Below, piece after piece: positions 23,677 through 32,292 of a DNA stretch of 64,000 nt. Position numbers and translations under genes: made by a program. The stretch comes from Streptomyces sporangiiformans (lineage in GTDB: Bacteria > Actinomycetota > Actinomycetes > Streptomycetales > Streptomycetaceae): NCBI RefSeq assembly GCF_005768555.2, contig NZ_VCHX02000035.1, positions 1 to 64,000 on the forward strand, given 5' to 3'. Each line of letters opens with the position of its first letter. The first letter of the stretch is position 1. The notes under the pieces were generated by a model. That model was given only the letters and a program-made list of their open reading frames with translations, was not told the origin of the DNA and did not search any database.

Positions 23677-25982
23677 ACGACGCTCCCGCCGAGGTCTCGG
23701 GCCAGCTTCTCGGCGGCGCGCAGGACGACCGCCCAGATGGTGAGCGTCGGGTTGATGCCGGGGCAGCTGGGGAAGGCCGAGCCGCCGTAGACGTGCAGGC
23801 CCGGGGTGTCGTGAACGGCCAGCCACGGGTCGAGGACCGTGCCGGTGGGATCCTCGCCGAAACGGGTGCCGCCCAGGTCGTGGCTGGAGCCGACGCCGGT
23901 GAAGTGCGGACCTTCCCACGTGGTGGCCGCGCCCATCTCGCGAAGGATCATGTCGGCCTGCCCGCCCATCCAGGCCGCGAGCCGACGCTCGTTCTCGCGC
24001 AGCCGGTAAGTGACGCGGACCACCGGCATGCCCACGCCGGATCGGTCGCGGTGTCGTGGGTCGAGGTCAACGAAGTGCCCGGCGTACGGGAGCGAGTCCG
24101 GCTGGATCCGCACCACGCCCTGGTGCTGCCAGCGCAGCAGGTGGTCGCGGTAGGACCGCCCCCAGGGGCGGACGTCGGGCGGCAGGCACTCCCGGCTTAT
24201 CTGGAGTGGCAGGAACTGCTGCTCGGCGCCGAGGGTGGCGCCTCCGAGGAAGCCGTGCGTCGCGAAGTCGAACTGCTCGGCGACGTAGTCGTCCAGCACC
24301 ACGCCCTGGGCCGCCGGACCGGTGTGCCGGTTGAAGTACACGCCAGGGAAGTAGCCGTTGACGTGGGCGAACATCTTGGTCATGTAGTGCTTGCCGAGCT
24401 GGCCGGTGTTGTTACCCAGTCCGTCGGGATGCTTGCTGTCCGCGGAGACGAACATCAGCCGCAGGTTCTCGTACGTGTAGGCGGACAGGATCACGGCACG
24501 GGCATGCTGAGTGCGCACCCTGCCGTTCGGGTCGAGGTACTCGACTCCGACGGCTTTCCCGGTGGAGTCGAGCAGGACGCGGGTGACGCGGCAGTGGGTG
24601 CGCAGCTCGAACCTGCCGGTCCGCAGAGCCTGCGGCACCGGGCCGAGCCCGGGGTGCCACCGCTCCCCGCTGCTGGTGCCGAGCCCGTTGCTCCACGCCG
24701 AGTAGGTCGTCGCGGGCCGACCGCCGTACTCGACGGTGTTGACGCCCACGGGCACGGCATGCGGATGCAGGCCCCGGGCCTCGGTCGAAGTACGGAACCG
24801 CTCGCCGAGGGAGAAGGGCCGCATCGGGGGCATCGGCAGCGGCTTGCTGCGTTCGATGTACGGGTTGGACTCGTCGCCGGCCACACCGATCAGGTGCTCC
24901 AGGCGTGTGTAGTACGGCTCCAACTCGTCATACGTGACCGGCCAGTCGGCGAGGGTGCAGTCCTCGGGGAGCACGTCTCGCCCGTACTGCCCGGTGATGC
25001 GGGTCAGCGGCCGGAAGTGCCAGGGGTGAAAGCGGCGCAGCCAGGCGCCGTAGTGGCCGGCCGAGCCGCCGACGCCGTTGACCATCCGGCCGAGCGAGAA
25101 CGTCGCCTCCAGGGTCTCGGCGTCGTCCCCGTCCTGGCGCCAACGAGGCGTCTCCGTCTGGAACTTGGGCCCGAGTCCGGCGCGGGCGTAGTAGGCGTCG
25201 CCGAGCTCGTCGGGCCGGAAGTCGTCCTTGGCGCGCCAGGGGCCCGCCTCCAGGCCTACGACGGACAGGCCGGCCTCGGCAAAGGTCTGGGCGACCAGTC
25301 CGCCCATGGCGCCGACGCCCACGAGCAGGACGTCCACTTCGTCCGTGGACCGGGGCGAGAGGGCGTTGCGGTACGCCTCGCGCGTCCACTCCTCCTCCGC
25401 CTCGTCGTGAGGCAGCGTGTCCGCGACATCGGCCAGGGCGCGGACGACTCCGTCCTTGGTCACCGGCTCCGTGGAGAGGTTCTCCTCGGCGGAGTTCTCC
25501 AGCCAGACGCCGGGGTGGCCGAGCAGCCGCCAACCCGCCTCCTCACGGTTGCCGCCGTAGGCCGGATCGGCGAACAGCCCCTCTTGGAGATGGGCGCGGA
25601 TCTGCGCGAAGGCGAGCTGCTGCTCGTCGGGGCCGAGCGGTGCGTCGAGTCCACCCTCGCTGAAGTGCTGTACGAGCGCGTCCTGTTGGTCGGTGCGCAG
25701 GTCAGCGAAACCGTGGCCGAAGGTGCTGCGCGCCGAGGCGTCGAGGGATGCGAGGACGGCCTGGTAGAGGGGGACGTGGCGGCTGTCGTGGCCGGCGAGG
25801 GCGCGGTCGACGTAGTCGAGGACGCCGATGGCACGGGCCCCGGGGCCGTTGTCGTCCGCGGGGAAGAGCCGTTCGAAGAGAGCGTCTGCGACGTGCGCCT
25901 CGGTAGCGGTCAGCGCGGTGCGGGCCGCGCCGGACGGGAAGGAGATCCCCGACGGGGATGTCCCGGGCGAGGGGGTGGTCAT
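23673..25982 (-). CDS. GMC oxidoreductase fused to gluconate 2-dehydrogenase subunit 3-like domain
   Basis: A 769-residue fusion. Residues about 25-180 resemble the small subunit 3 of gluconate 2-dehydrogenase (EAHVADALFERLFPADDN and downstream helices). From about residue 215 a GMC flavoprotein begins with LLVGVGAMGGLVAQTF. The active-site histidine is in SSHDLGGT and the asparagine in INPTLTI. Such enzymes oxidise sugar acids or sugars, often passing electrons to a cytochrome or the membrane; no cytochrome subunit is encoded here and no Tat signal is visible. It overlaps both neighbours by four bases. Confidence 0.8.
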   Translation of the reverse strand: MTTPSPGTSPSGISFPSGAARTALTATEAHVADALFERLFPADDNGPGARAIGVLDYVDRALAGHDSRHVPLYQAVLASLDASARSTFGHGFADLRTDQQDALVQHFSEGGLDAPLGPDEQQLAFAQIRAHLQEGLFADPAYGGNREEAGWRLLGHPGVWLENSAEENLSTEPVTKDGVVRALADVADTLPHDEAEEEWTREAYRNALSPRSTDEVDVLLVGVGAMGGLVAQTFAEAGLSVVGLEAGPWRAKDDFRPDELGDAYYARAGLGPKFQTETPRWRQDGDDAETLEATFSLGRMVNGVGGSAGHYGAWLRRFHPWHFRPLTRITGQYGRDVLPEDCTLADWPVTYDELEPYYTRLEHLIGVAGDESNPYIERSKPLPMPPMRPFSLGERFRTSTEARGLHPHAVPVGVNTVEYGGRPATTYSAWSNGLGTSSGERWHPGLGPVPQALRTGRFELRTHCRVTRVLLDSTGKAVGVEYLDPNGRVRTQHARAVILSAYTYENLRLMFVSADSKHPDGLGNNTGQLGKHYMTKMFAHVNGYFPGVYFNRHTGPAAQGVVLDDYVAEQFDFATHGFLGGATLGAEQQFLPLQISRECLPPDVRPWGRSYRDHLLRWQHQGVVRIQPDSLPYAGHFVDLDPRHRDRSGVGMPVVRVTYRLRENERRLAAWMGGQADMILREMGAATTWEGPHFTGVGSSHDLGGTRFGEDPTGTVLDPWLAVHDTPGLHVYGGSAFPSCPGINPTLTIWAVVLRAAEKLARDLGGSVV

Positions 25983-27589
25983 CGCATACCTGCCTTGGTG
26001 TGGTGCGGGGTGTCGAGTGCCAGGCCTACGGGTTCAGGGCGGAACAGCCGCGCATCCATCTCGCGCAGGTCGTCCGCGACGGCCGGCGGGAAGGCGGCCT
26101 TGTCGAGTACGTCCCTCTGAAGATCGGCACCGGGTGCGATCTCGATGACGGTGAGGCCCTGTTCGCGCAGTTCGAGCACACAGCGCTCGGTGACGTAGCG
26201 GACACGGCGGCCCTGGGCGAGGGCACGACGGCCGGAGAAGGTGACCGCGCTGACGCGTTCCACGAGCTTGGGCACGGCGCCGTCCTGGCGGATGATCAGT
26301 CGGCCTTCCTCGATGGCTATGTCGCGCCGTCCGGCGGTGAAGTTGCCGCTGAAGATGATGTTCGGCGCCGCGGAGGTGATGTCGGCGAAGCCTCCGACGC
26401 CGGCGGTGACGTGGCGGCGGCCGGGCAGATGGTGCACGTTGACGTCGCCGAACTGGTCGATCTCCAGGAAGGAGAGCATGGCGCACTGGAAGCCGCCGCC
26501 CTGCAGCAACGTGAACTGGTCGATGCTGGGCATCAGGGCCTGCGGATTGAGCGCACAGCCGAACGCGAACCCGGTGAGGGGCACTCCGCCGACGGCGCCC
26601 TGCTCGATGACCCAGGTGACGGCGTCGGCGTGGCCTTCCTCGACGAGGACCCTGGGGATCAGGGCGGAAATGCCGAAGCCGAGATTGACGGTGTCGTCTT
26701 TGCACAGCTCCTGCGCGGCTCGCCGGGCGATGACCTTCTCCAGGCCCCAAGGTGCCGGTTCGACGACCTCCAGCGGTCGGCGGATCTGGCCGCTGATCGC
26801 GGGATCGTAGACGGTCTGCGTGGTCTGCCATTGCTCCTCGTGCACCACCAGAGCGTCGACGAGGATGCCAGGCACGCGTACCTGGCGGGGATCCAGGGTG
26901 CCCGCGGCAGCGACCCGCTTGACCTGGGCGATGACGATCCCGCCGTTGTTGTGCGCGGCGTATGCCTGGTCCAGCGCGCCCAGCGTGGAGCCCTCGTCCT
27001 CGAAGGTGAGATTGCCGCACTCGTCGGCGGTGGTCGCCCGGACGATCGCCACGTCGGGGCGGACCGCGGGGTAGAACAGCCACTCCTGGCCTTCCCGCGA
27101 TTCGAGGGTGACGAGATCTTCGGTGGTGGCGGAGTTCATCCGGCCGCCCTGGTGACGGGGGTCGACAAACGTGTCAAGGCCGACCTCGCTGAGGATTCCC
27201 GGCTGGCGGGCGGCACCCGCCCTGTGCATCTGGAACAGCGCGCCGGAGGGGAGGTTGTACGCCTCGACCTCATCGGCCTCGATCATCTTCCAGATGCGGG
27301 GCGGTTCGGCGGACGACGGCCCGCTGGGATATGAGCCGGCGACGATCCGGGACAGCAGCCCCGGCTGCGCCAGGTGGTCGATGCCGGGGACGCCGTACAT
27401 GTCACCGGCCGCGATGGGGTGCACCGTGGTCAGTCCGCACGGTTTACCCGTCTGTGCGAAGTGTTCACCGATACCGGCGAGGACGGCGTCCGGGCAACCC
27501 AGCGCGGAGGAGGAACTCACCGAGACGACCGCTCCGTCCGGGATCAGCTCGGCCGCCTCGACGGCGGTCACCGCGGGCACAGTTCGCAT
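25979..27589 (-). CDS. Acetate/propionate CoA-transferase-like protein (class I, fused alpha-beta)
   Basis: A 536-residue fused two-domain CoA-transferase like YdiF/propionate CoA-transferase. It would move CoA from an acyl-CoA to a carboxylic acid. The catalytic glutamate is at about residue 329 in VIEQGAVGGVP, and the first half carries the glycine-rich SSSALGCP and CGLTTVHP. The start at 27589 has GAAGGAAAGG just upstream; an in-frame ATG ten codons earlier is possible. Its presence means that some acid in this pathway is probably activated to a CoA thioester. Confidence 0.82.
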   Translation of the reverse strand: MRTVPAVTAVEAAELIPDGAVVSVSSSSALGCPDAVLAGIGEHFAQTGKPCGLTTVHPIAAGDMYGVPGIDHLAQPGLLSRIVAGSYPSGPSSAEPPRIWKMIEADEVEAYNLPSGALFQMHRAGAARQPGILSEVGLDTFVDPRHQGGRMNSATTEDLVTLESREGQEWLFYPAVRPDVAIVRATTADECGNLTFEDEGSTLGALDQAYAAHNNGGIVIAQVKRVAAAGTLDPRQVRVPGILVDALVVHEEQWQTTQTVYDPAISGQIRRPLEVVEPAPWGLEKVIARRAAQELCKDDTVNLGFGISALIPRVLVEEGHADAVTWVIEQGAVGGVPLTGFAFGCALNPQALMPSIDQFTLLQGGGFQCAMLSFLEIDQFGDVNVHHLPGRRHVTAGVGGFADITSAAPNIIFSGNFTAGRRDIAIEEGRLIIRQDGAVPKLVERVSAVTFSGRRALAQGRRVRYVTERCVLELREQGLTVIEIAPGADLQRDVLDKAAFPPAVADDLREMDARLFRPEPVGLALDTPHHTKAGMR

Positions 27590-27637
27590 GGAGATGCCTT
27601 TCCTTCTTCTTGGGGGCACGGTCAGGCAGGCGAGTGG

Positions 27638-28669
27638 TCAGCGCGCTGTGGCGGGGGCGAGGTCGACGGGTGTCGTACGCCCGGTGCGGGCGGCCTCCTG
27701 GACGGCGAGGGCTACCGCGAGCGCGTGCACTCCCTGCGAGCCGGTGACGGTCGGCTCCCCCGCGCCACAGACCGCGCGGGCAAAGTCCTCCAGGACGACC
27801 TCGTACAGATCACGTCGGCCGGGTACGTCGATCTCCCGGGAGCCGGCGGCGTCGTGCAGGTGGACCGTGCCGACCGGGTTCTGGGTCATGACGTCGACCG
27901 CGGTGATCGACCCGCCGGTGCCGTGGACCTCCAGGCCGGTGCGGGCGTGGGCGACGGTGAACGCGTCGTGGGTCTGGGTCAGTACGCCTTCGCCGTAGCG
28001 GACGACACTCATCGCGGCGTCCTCGACCGCCGCCTCCCACGGGCCCTGGCGCACCGCCAGGGCCGTGGCCTCGACGGGCGTGCCGAACAGCGCGTTGGTG
28101 ACCGAGGCGTCGTGGCAGGTGATGTCGAGTACGACCCCTGCTCCGGCGCCCGGGTCACGCAGCCGCCAGCCGCGCAGCCGTTCCGGCAGCGCCACGGCGT
28201 GGGACACCCGGGCCGCCAGAGGCCGCCCCACCGCGCCGGCCGCGACGAGTTCGCGGATGCGGCGATGGGTGGCGGCACCGGGCAGATGGTGGTTCACACC
28301 CAGCACCACGCCCGCGGTCCGGCAGGCCTCGACCATCGACCAGGCGTCGGCGAGGGAGAGCGCGAGCGGCTTCTCACACAGCACGTGCTTGCCGGCGGCG
28401 GCAGCGGCGAGCGTGTGGGGCAGGTGCAGTTCGTTGGTCGTACTGATGTAGACGGCGTCGACGTCGTCCCGGGCGAGCAGGTCCTCGACGCTGGTGGTGG
28501 TGTGGGGGACGCCGTGCACACCCGCCCAGACGGTGGCGCGCAGTGCCGATGAAGAGCAGAGCGCGGTGACACTGTGGCCGAGCCCCCGCATGGCCGGGAT
28601 CATCCGGGTGGCCGCGATGTCGCTGGCTCCGATCAGGCCCCAGCGGAGTCCGGTCGAGGGCGCTCTCAT
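27638..28669 (-). CDS. Gfo/Idh/MocA oxidoreductase, 1,5-anhydro-D-fructose reductase-like
   Basis: A 343-residue NAD(P)-dependent sugar oxidoreductase. The Rossmann motif is WGLIGASDIA, the catalytic motif CEKPLAL, and the active-site region GWRLRDP...LDITCHDA. Overall wording, including STTNELHLPHTL, GVNHHLPGA, HDAFTVAH, GLEVHGTGGS and MTQNPVGTV, matches rhizobial 1,5-anhydro-D-fructose reductase as I remember it far better than generic family members. It is the second gene of the operon and overlaps the LacI stop (ATGA). The real substrate may be another keto-sugar or keto-glycoside. Confidence 0.78.
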   Translation of the reverse strand: MRAPSTGLRWGLIGASDIAATRMIPAMRGLGHSVTALCSSSALRATVWAGVHGVPHTTTSVEDLLARDDVDAVYISTTNELHLPHTLAAAAAGKHVLCEKPLALSLADAWSMVEACRTAGVVLGVNHHLPGAATHRRIRELVAAGAVGRPLAARVSHAVALPERLRGWRLRDPGAGAGVVLDITCHDASVTNALFGTPVEATALAVRQGPWEAAVEDAAMSVVRYGEGVLTQTHDAFTVAHARTGLEVHGTGGSITAVDVMTQNPVGTVHLHDAAGSREIDVPGRRDLYEVVLEDFARAVCGAGEPTVTGSQGVHALAVALAVQEAARTGRTTPVDLAPATAR

Positions 28670-29709
28670 CGCGTGTCCGGGGTGTGCGGGGCGGAGCCGT
28701 CCTGGCTCCGGGTGGACTCGCGCACCTTCAGTTCCGGTGTCAGGAGCACGGTGTGCGGCTGGAGGTCCGGTTCCTCGATGCGGCGGAGCAGGAGCTCCGC
28801 CGCTTCGGCGCCGGTCTGGTCGGGATGCGTGGCGACCGTGGTGAGCGAGGGGTGCTGCAGGGCGGCGTCGGGGACGTCGTCGAAGCCCGCGACGGCCACT
28901 TCCCGGCCCGCCTCGACGCCCCGCGCCCGGAGCGCGGAGATCGCGCCGAACGCCACCACGTCGCTGTAGCAGACGATCGCGTCGTACGGTCGGCCGGTCT
29001 CGGCGAGCAGTTCGACCGCACGCTCGCCGCCGTCGCGGTCGGCGCTGGTGGCAATCGACAGGGCGGGGTCGAGGGCGAGCCCATGTCCCTCCAGTGCGGT
29101 GCGCAGCCCCTGCTCACGCTCCACTCGTGCCGTGGAACGGGGCGGGCCACCGAGGAAGGCGACGTGTTGTCGCCCGGACCGCACCAGGTGATCGCCGAGC
29201 AGCTGTCCCGCCGCCCGGTTGTCCACCCCGATGTAGTCCGCCTGGTGACTGGGCACATGGCGCGTGACCAGCACATGGGGGGTTCCTGACGCGCCCAGGG
29301 ACTTCTGGAGCATGTCGCCGCTGGTGTCGTACGAGGGAACCAGCAGCATCCCGTCCACCCGGTGCTCGCTCATCGCCTCCAGCAACCGCGTCTGTCGCTC
29401 CTGGTCGTCGTGGCTGTAGCCGAGCAGCAGCGTGTAGCCGCGCTTGTACAGCACACGCTCGATCGCCATCGTCAGCTCGGCGAAGTACGGGTTGCGCACG
29501 TTCGTCGCGACGAGGGCCACCGTCATCGACCGCTGGGCACGCAGGTTCGCCGCCCGCCGGTCGTACACGTAACCCAGCTGCTCCATGGCTTCGCGAACGC
29601 GCGCCTTCGTCGCCGCGGACACCCGGGAGCTGTCCCGCACCACGAGGGACACCGTGGCCTTGGAGACTCCGGAGGCCGCCGCGACGTCGCTGAGGGTGAC
29701 TCTTGGCAT
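28666..29709 (-). CDS. LacI-family transcriptional repressor
   Basis: A 347-residue regulator. The N-terminal helix-turn-helix is VTLSDVAAASGVSKATVSLV (residues 4-23), with the hinge helix DRRAANLRAQ, followed by a periplasmic-binding-protein-like ligand domain (about 62-335). It is the first gene of the 13-gene operon and overlaps the next gene by four bases, so it is probably autoregulated. A palindrome with a central CG lies 17 bases upstream of its start, and a related one lies before the divergent xylanase. Confidence 0.9.
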   Translation of the reverse strand: MPRVTLSDVAAASGVSKATVSLVVRDSSRVSAATKARVREAMEQLGYVYDRRAANLRAQRSMTVALVATNVRNPYFAELTMAIERVLYKRGYTLLLGYSHDDQERQTRLLEAMSEHRVDGMLLVPSYDTSGDMLQKSLGASGTPHVLVTRHVPSHQADYIGVDNRAAGQLLGDHLVRSGRQHVAFLGGPPRSTARVEREQGLRTALEGHGLALDPALSIATSADRDGGERAVELLAETGRPYDAIVCYSDVVAFGAISALRARGVEAGREVAVAGFDDVPDAALQHPSLTTVATHPDQTGAEAAELLLRRIEEPDLQPHTVLLTPELKVRESTRSQDGSAPHTPDTR

Positions 29710-29725
29710 CTCTTCCCCACTGCCT

Positions 29726-29741
29726 AGTAGATCGGTCTACT
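29726..29741. promoter_or_regulatory. LacI-type operator 1
   Basis: AGTAGATCGGTCTACT is a 16-bp palindrome centred on CG with one mismatched pair. It lies in the leader of the LacI gene. Its half-site GTAGATCG is shared with operator 2, so both are the likely targets of the same repressor. Confidence 0.65.
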
Positions 29742-29887
29742 TGCTGATGCACAGGACTGTCGGCCGCGTTGCGTCCATGCGTCAAGAGGTGCGACATAAG
29801 TTTCCGGAAAAGATGCGTTGATTCGCAGGTACGGCAGGTATTCGCCTTGACAGATGCCGCATGCTCGCGCAAGCGTGGAGCCAGAAC

Positions 29888-29907
29888 TTGGTATATCGAT
29901 CTACCAA
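29888..29907. promoter_or_regulatory. LacI-type operator 2, upstream of the xylanase gene
   Basis: TTGGTATATCGATCTACCAA is a 20-bp palindrome centred on CG with one mismatched pair. It lies 79 bases before the xylanase start. A TTGACA at 29847-29852 may be a -35 element, with no convincing -10. The shared half-site GGTAGATCG ties the xylanase to the adjacent repressor. Confidence 0.7.
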
Positions 29908-29985
29908 CCGTCGTGTGAGTAACGGCAACGTTCCACTGACCGGCGGCGACTGGAGTGCGACCACTCCCACCCACGAGGAGCCGCC

Positions 29986-31065
29986 GTGTCGCACTCACCG
30001 AGAACCCACCGTCGCCGTGCCCTCCGTCCCCTCCCCCTCCTGGCCGCCGGCGCGCTCGTGGCGACCGCCGTCGTCGTACTCCCCCAGTTCACCGACCAGG
30101 CTTCGGCCGCCACGACCCTGCGCGGCTACGCCGATGCCCGCGGCGTGAAGATCGGCGCCGCGGTCTCCGACGGACCGCTGCGCACCGAGTCGGCGTACAC
30201 CACCGTGCTGGACCGCGAGTTCAACTCGGTCACCGCCGAGAACGCGATGAAGTGGGACGCGCTGGAGCCGAGCCGGGGCAGCTACAACTGGGGCGCCGCG
30301 GACCGGCTCGTCGCGCACGCGAGTGTCCACAAGCAAGGCGTACGCGGCCACACCCTCGCCTGGTACAGCCAGCTCCCGTCCTGGCTCAAGAACGGCAACT
30401 TCTCCGCCTCCGAGCTGAACACGATCCTGAAGAAGCACATCGACACGACCGTCGGCCGCTACAAGGGCAAGATCTACGCCTGGGACGTCATCAACGAGAC
30501 GTTCAACGAGGACGGCTCGATGCGCGGCTCGCTGTGGCAGAACAAGCTGGGCACCGGCTACATCGCCAACGCCCTGCGCTGGGCCCACGCCGCCGACCCG
30601 GCCGCGAAGCTGTACATCAACGACTACAACATCGAGGCGGACAACGCGAAGAGCGACGGCCTGTACAACCTGGCCAAGCAACTCCTCTCCCAGGGCGTCC
30701 CGTTGCACGGCATCGGTTTCCAGTCCCATTTCGTGGTGGGCGGGGTACCGAGCTCGATGAAGGCGAACCTGAAGCGCTTCTCGGACCTCGGTCTGGAAGT
30801 CTCCGTCACGGAACTCGACATCCGCATCCCGCTGCCCGCCTCCAGCGCCGAACTCGCCCAGCAGTCCACCGACTACAAGACGGCGACCGAGAACTGCCTC
30901 GGTGTCCCCCGGTGCGCCGGCATCACGGTCTGGGGCATCACCGACAAGTACTCCTGGGTCCCGGGCACCTTCAACGGTTACGGCGCGGCCCTCCCGTACA
31001 ACGAGAGCTACGCGGCGAAGCCGTCCTACACCGGTCTGTCGAACGGACTCAACCCGGCGGCCTGA
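29986..31065 (+). CDS. Secreted GH10 endo-1,4-beta-xylanase
   Basis: A 359-residue secreted enzyme. A basic Sec signal ends at about residue 42 (DQASA/AT), followed by a single GH10 (beta/alpha)8 barrel. The acid/base is Glu171 in WDVINETF and the nucleophile is Glu276 in VTELDI; HTLAWYSQLPSWL is also typical. The start is GTG with GAGGAG six bases upstream. Unlike many Streptomyces GH10 xylanases it has no carbohydrate-binding domain. Divergence from the uronide operon and a matching operator suggest that glucuronoxylan-derived sugars are the operon's substrate. Its 3' end overlaps the convergent gene by 17 bases. Confidence 0.9.
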   Translation: MSHSPRTHRRRALRPLPLLAAGALVATAVVVLPQFTDQASAATTLRGYADARGVKIGAAVSDGPLRTESAYTTVLDREFNSVTAENAMKWDALEPSRGSYNWGAADRLVAHASVHKQGVRGHTLAWYSQLPSWLKNGNFSASELNTILKKHIDTTVGRYKGKIYAWDVINETFNEDGSMRGSLWQNKLGTGYIANALRWAHAADPAAKLYINDYNIEADNAKSDGLYNLAKQLLSQGVPLHGIGFQSHFVVGGVPSSMKANLKRFSDLGLEVSVTELDIRIPLPASSAELAQQSTDYKTATENCLGVPRCAGITVWGITDKYSWVPGTFNGYGAALPYNESYAAKPSYTGLSNGLNPAA

Positions 31066-32185
31066 CGGCCTGACGACCGACGAGACCGAGGAAGTCGGTG
31101 CTGTCCGCCCACTGGTCCACGCCGCCGGTCAACGGCTGGGAGCACAGCTCCGGGTCGGTGACCGTGCGGCTCAGGGCCTGCGCGAAACGCTCGGCGTGCA
31201 ATACCAGGAACGGGCGGCTGTGGTAGCGGCGGCGGGCGGGGTCGACCGGCTCCGCGAGTCCGGACGCGTTCTGCAGGGCGCCTGCCTTCTCGTAGGCGTC
31301 GCACAGGTGCCGTTCCCGGTCCGCGTACTCCGTCGCGGCGAGCGCCCCGCGCAGCGACAAAGTGAGGTCCGCGGCCACCGGCAGCCGCGCGAAGGCGCTG
31401 CCCAGCCATTTGCTGTACGGGGCGTACGTCCGCTCCAACAGCAGGCACAGCCGCATCAGGTCGCGGACCAGCCGCGCGGTGACCACCGCCGAGCCGAGCT
31501 CGTCCCCGACCTCCGCGCAGCGACCGACGAACGCCTCCTCCTGGGAGAGCCGCTGCCACTGGCAGGCGAGCAGGTGACGCCACACCTGGTCCGGGTACCA
31601 GGTGAGGCGCCGCCGTACGGCGTCCAGCCCGAGCCCGTCGTGGAAGACGGCGCCCGCCGTCACTTCGGCCAGCCGCTGTTGGGGGATGGACAGCCAGTCC
31701 CGCGTGGTCGGTTCGGCGGCGAGCGCGTCGACGCCGAGCTGTGTCACGGCCCACGGCCCGAGCCCGTCCACCGACACCCGGTGATCGACGGGCCCGTCCG
31801 CCGGCTCCATGTGCCCCGACACCGGATCCAGCGCGTCGTCGTCCCGGCGGCGGAAGTGGGTGGGCCAACCGCGCACCTCCTTGGGCAGACGCTCGGCCAG
31901 CAGCCGGTGAATCCGCTCCCCGTGCTCGGTGACGTCCTCGGCCGACAGGAACAGGTTCAGCCGCGGCCCCCACTCGTGATCCGCCGACCGCGGTGTGTCG
32001 AAGCCCAGCACCTCCGAGCCCGAGCCGACGCGCGCGGCCGTGTACCGAAGCCCGGGGTACGCCTCGGCCAGGATCGGCCGCACCGCCTCCTCGTACAGGA
32101 CCCGGGAGAGCTCGAGCCCGGGGAGGAACGCGGCGGGGGGTGAGGGAGGCCGTGGGCTGGTTGGTGAGGTGGGAGATGTCGGCAT
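31049..32185 (-). CDS. DUF4037-domain protein
   Basis: A 378-residue cytoplasmic protein with a nucleotidyltransferase-like N-terminal half (GSGSEVLGFDTPRSADHEWGPR has the spacing of a G-S...D-x-E/D site) and a helical C-terminal half, the layout of DUF4037. The function is not known. The ATG at 32185 is preferred because it gives a compact start; the first residues repeat SPT (PTSPTSPTSP), a 9-base direct repeat in the DNA. A GTG 12 codons upstream is possible. It is convergent with the xylanase gene and shares its last bases. Confidence 0.75.
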   Translation of the reverse strand: MPTSPTSPTSPRPPSPPAAFLPGLELSRVLYEEAVRPILAEAYPGLRYTAARVGSGSEVLGFDTPRSADHEWGPRLNLFLSAEDVTEHGERIHRLLAERLPKEVRGWPTHFRRRDDDALDPVSGHMEPADGPVDHRVSVDGLGPWAVTQLGVDALAAEPTTRDWLSIPQQRLAEVTAGAVFHDGLGLDAVRRRLTWYPDQVWRHLLACQWQRLSQEEAFVGRCAEVGDELGSAVVTARLVRDLMRLCLLLERTYAPYSKWLGSAFARLPVAADLTLSLRGALAATEYADRERHLCDAYEKAGALQNASGLAEPVDPARRRYHSRPFLVLHAERFAQALSRTVTDPELCSQPLTGGVDQWADSTDFLGLVGRQAVRPPG

Positions 32186-32292
32186 GCGGTCACTCTGCCG
32201 GGCCGGGCCGCCGCGAACCACCGGATTACGTCTGGGCCTTCGGCCGCTTGGCAGCCAACCCCGGAAGGCACGTGCCCGTCCTACAGGGCACC

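Noticed and set aside
23793-26120. A 775-residue plus-strand open frame
   Set aside because: It is antisense to the GMC fusion gene; Val/Gly/Ala/Arg-rich, a usual result of high-GC codon bias.
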